Shown here: positions 62,000 to 64,000 of the stretch, one piece after another | Position numbering within the stretch: the first letter of the stretch is position 1 | How the letters are laid out: each line of letters opens with the position of its first letter | DNA from: Bacillota bacterium | Lineage (GTDB): Bacteria > Bacillota > Clostridia > Acetivibrionales > JANLFN01 | Direction of reading: 5' to 3' | Assembly (NCBI GenBank): GCA_023397675.1 | Contig: JAEWTV010000065.1 | Span: 1 to 64,000 of the forward strand | DNA length: 64,000 bases | Position numbers and translations under genes: made by a program | The notes under the pieces: generated by a model | The model's database searches: none | Told to the model about the DNA's origin: nothing | The model's input: only the letters and a program-made list of their open reading frames with translations

Positions 62000-62692
62000 T
62001 TATTGATAAAAAACGGTCCAGCGTTTTCTTCCTGAAGATATTACAGCTCCTGTTACAGATAGTGCTCCTGCTGCCTTTAGAATTCTTGCACACTCGTTCA
62101 GTGTGCTGCCGGTTGTATAAATATCATCCACCAAAAGAATCCTTTTTCCTATAAACTCTTGCGGCCTGGTTAGAGTAAATACACCCTTTATATTTGTATA
62201 ACGCTGCTGTTTACCAAGATGACTTTGGCTATCATTGTTTACTGTTCTGCTTAAATATCTGGAGCCTTCAGGTATACCGAGGTCTTTTCCCAGATGTCTG
62301 GATATAAGGTATGACTGGTTATATCCCCTTTTTCTTTCCTTATGTCTATGAAGTGGTATGCTTATAATTATATCAAAGTTTACACTTTTTGTCACGGTTT
62401 TAACCTTTTCCGACAACATTTTTGCAAATGTTCTGTAAAAAGCAGGCCTATTATTAAATTTATAATTTGCTATACATTTTCTCACCATTTCATTATATTG
62501 CAGAAGGCATATTACCCCATCCACAAATCCATCAACCATAAACAGTTTATCATCTTCAAAACCTTGCGACATAAGGAAGGGCAATTCTGAAAAACATTTG
62601 TCACAGACATTAAATTTTTTATTTATACTTATCTGACACCCACAAAAAATACACTTTGGTGGAAATAGTACATTAAAAACAAACCCTAACAA
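62000..62692 (-). CDS. comFC: ComFC-like phosphoribosyltransferase
   Basis: 230 residues. A zinc-finger N-terminus (CIFCGCQISINKKFNVCDKC) and a phosphoribosyltransferase fold with RILLVDDIYTTGSTLNECARIL (PRPP loop), NQSYLISRHLG and PLHRHKERKRGYNQ. Homologues belong to DNA uptake clusters and recombination. Start at TTG 62692, after AGGGTG. It is the first gene of the comFC-yvyF unit. Confidence 0.9.
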   Translation of the reverse strand: MLGFVFNVLFPPKCIFCGCQISINKKFNVCDKCFSELPFLMSQGFEDDKLFMVDGFVDGVICLLQYNEMVRKCIANYKFNNRPAFYRTFAKMLSEKVKTVTKSVNFDIIISIPLHRHKERKRGYNQSYLISRHLGKDLGIPEGSRYLSRTVNNDSQSHLGKQQRYTNIKGVFTLTRPQEFIGKRILLVDDIYTTGSTLNECARILKAAGALSVTGAVISSGRKRWTVFYQ

Positions 62693-63074
62693 AACATCAC
62701 CCTGTAAAATTATAACATATATTGAAGTATTATGTCATTGGTCTGCTTAAAAAATTCAAGAAACGACGAAACGCAGAGGTACACACATCCTGAGTGAGAA
62801 AACTGCATGTGTTATTAAATTACACTCAAAAAATAGCAAAATAAGGTTAATTAGTCTTTTTGTTAAGTTTTTATCTAATATAAAAAAGTATTATAATAGG
62901 CTAATAATGCACAGCAAGGCTTTCAAAGCTACTGAAAGTGATGGCAATGCAAGGTAAGCAATTCACTTTTTGTAGTTATTTTTTATGCTTTACTACTAAT
63001 AATAATAATAAGCAATTTTTATATAGATTTTATTTTGATTATAATGTTTTCAACATAAAGGGGTAGCTAAAACA
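62693..63074 (+). promoter_or_regulatory. divergent intergenic region with promoter and possible structured leader
   Basis: 382 AT-rich bases. TTTATC, 16 bases, TATAAT (about 62870-62897) faces the transporter gene. The ~170-base leader contains GCAAGGCTTTC, a CTTTC...GAAAG stem, and AAAGTGA...TCACTTT arms around GCAATGCAAGGTAAGC. It does not fit the c-di-AMP ydaO consensus and only faintly recalls the c-di-GMP-I one, so no class is assigned. No coding frame was recognised. Confidence 0.5.
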
Positions 63075-64000
63075 ATGGGAAATAAAATTAAAAGGGTCTT
63101 GATTGGCAGGCCTTTAAAAAATGAGGCATTAGCAGGCGAGAAGTTCGGTGTATTATGGGGGCTTCCAATTCTGTCAAGTGATGCTATTTCGTCAGTGGCA
63201 TACGCCGGACAAGAGGTTTTACTCGTTTTAATACCTCTTGTTGGTGTTTTGGCGTTTTCAACACTGACATATATATCAGCTGCTATAATAGGCCTATTAG
63301 CAATTTTAACACTTTCATATACCCAGACAATTGACAGTTATCCAAACGGGGGCGGTGCATTTATAGTAGCCAAGGAAAACCTTGGCGTACTGGCAGGTGT
63401 GACAGCTGGTGCAGCCTTGTCAGTAGGCTATATAATGACTGTGGCAGTTAGTATATCCTCTGGAGTACAGCAGATTGCAACTGCTATCCCTGAGCTTAAA
63501 GCTTATGTAGTACCAATTTGTGTATTTCTTATATTACTTTTAACTATAGGCAATCTGAGAGGTATAAGCGAATCGGCGAAATATTTCGGACTTCCTGCAT
63601 ATGCTTTTATACTAGCACTATTAACTATGGTTGTCTTTGGATTAATAAACGTAGCTAATGGCAAAGTACATCCTGCTACTGTATTCCAACAGGTTGAGCC
63701 TTTGTCATTTTTCCTGATATTAAAAGCATTTGCAAGTGGATGTACAGCTCTTACAGGTGTCGAAGCGGTAAGTAATGCGGTTCCGAACTTTAAAAATCCT
63801 TCACAGAAGCATGCAAAAATTGTTTTGGTATTATTGTCACTGACAGTATTAGTATTATTCGGAAGTACATCAATTCTGGCAAACTACTATCATATTGATC
63901 CAAGTCATGGAGCACTTCTTGTACAACTTGCTGATACTATATTTAGCAATGCTCGAGTCCTGTATTATTTTGTTGTAGCTACCTTGTTCATAATACTGAT
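63075..64000 (+). CDS. KimA-like APC-superfamily transporter, truncated by window end
   Basis: The first 308 codons. It begins MGNKIKRVLIGRPLKNEALAGEKFGVLWGLPILSSDAISSVAYAGQE, the typical N-terminus of the YdaO/KimA potassium transporters of the APC superfamily. At least eight transmembrane segments are seen, with SYPNGGGAFIVAKENLG and the ALTGVEAVSNAVPNFKNP motif. A K+ import role is inferred from family; an amino-acid substrate is possible. AAAGGGG precedes the ATG. The C-terminal part lies outside the window. Confidence 0.85.
   Translation, partial: MGNKIKRVLIGRPLKNEALAGEKFGVLWGLPILSSDAISSVAYAGQEVLLVLIPLVGVLAFSTLTYISAAIIGLLAILTLSYTQTIDSYPNGGGAFIVAKENLGVLAGVTAGAALSVGYIMTVAVSISSGVQQIATAIPELKAYVVPICVFLILLLTIGNLRGISESAKYFGLPAYAFILALLTMVVFGLINVANGKVHPATVFQQVEPLSFFLILKAFASGCTALTGVEAVSNAVPNFKNPSQKHAKIVLVLLSLTVLVLFGSTSILANYYHIDPSHGALLVQLADTIFSNARVLYYFVVATLFIIL

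Noticed and set aside
62693..63074. ydaO (c-di-AMP) or GEMM-I (c-di-GMP) riboswitch
   Set aside because: Only short fragments such as GCACAG and ATGCAAGG resemble GEMM-I; core segments of both classes are absent.

Overview
The window looks like chromosome from a low-GC, spore-forming, motile Firmicute. The comFC-yvyF-flgM-flgN-flgK-flgL-yviE-fliW-csrA-flagellin-flaG-fliD-fliS order matches the Bacillus/Clostridium late-flagellar locus. A SleB-type spore cortex hydrolase, an archaeal-type ProS under a T-box, an M-box-controlled Nramp/MgtE-like pair and abundant AGGAGG ribosome binding sites point to a clostridium, probably of the Ruminiclostridium (mesophilic cellulolytic) group. The genus is an inference, not a database result.

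Layout. 1-2 kb: three small unknown proteins and a SleB-like hydrolase. 2-14.7 kb: mostly single housekeeping genes (membrane protein, HD hydrolase, PfkB kinase, UvsE, FAD oxidoreductase, RidA, a sugar nucleotidyltransferase fused to a degraded phosphomannomutase, an RluA-type pseudouridine synthase, a secreted SH3-CAP protein, a YARHG lipoprotein). 14.7-20 kb: proS with a T-box leader that also contains a palindromic repeat, a divergent IspF, IspD, a YacL-like PIN-TRAM protein and CarD. 20-24 kb: HAD hydrolase, SGNH hydrolase, radical SAM protein, alpha/beta hydrolase. 24.2-27.2 kb: an M-box riboswitch, a soluble MgtE-N/CBS protein and an Nramp-related magnesium transporter. 27.3-62.7 kb: a flagellar block almost entirely on the minus strand. 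The window ends inside a KimA-like APC transporter on the plus strand.

How the flagellar block works. comFC-yvyF end at a terminator. A sigma-D-type promoter then precedes flgM, followed by flgN, two flgK genes (one with a von Willebrand A-like insertion), flgL, a YviE-like protein, fliW and csrA. A near-perfect sigma-D promoter drives a tandem array of five 257-residue flagellins. Each flagellin start is preceded by the same hairpin with AGGA in its loop and a second GGA site in the Shine-Dalgarno sequence. This is the architecture expected for CsrA repression relieved by FliW, repeated five times. Between the flagellins and flaG-fliD-fliS-fliT lies a 17 kb glycosylation island. It holds three modular TPR-glycosyltransferase paralogues with swapped C-terminal domains, a GT2-TPR protein, a formyltransferase, an epimerase, an acetyltransferase, two DegT aminotransferases and a WbpA/WbpB/WbpE-like set for a diacetamido-uronic acid. 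The island probably builds and attaches the flagellin glycan.

Most start codons were chosen from ribosome binding site spacing, and several lie inside longer open frames. No rRNA, tRNA, CRISPR array, prophage or insertion sequence was recognised.
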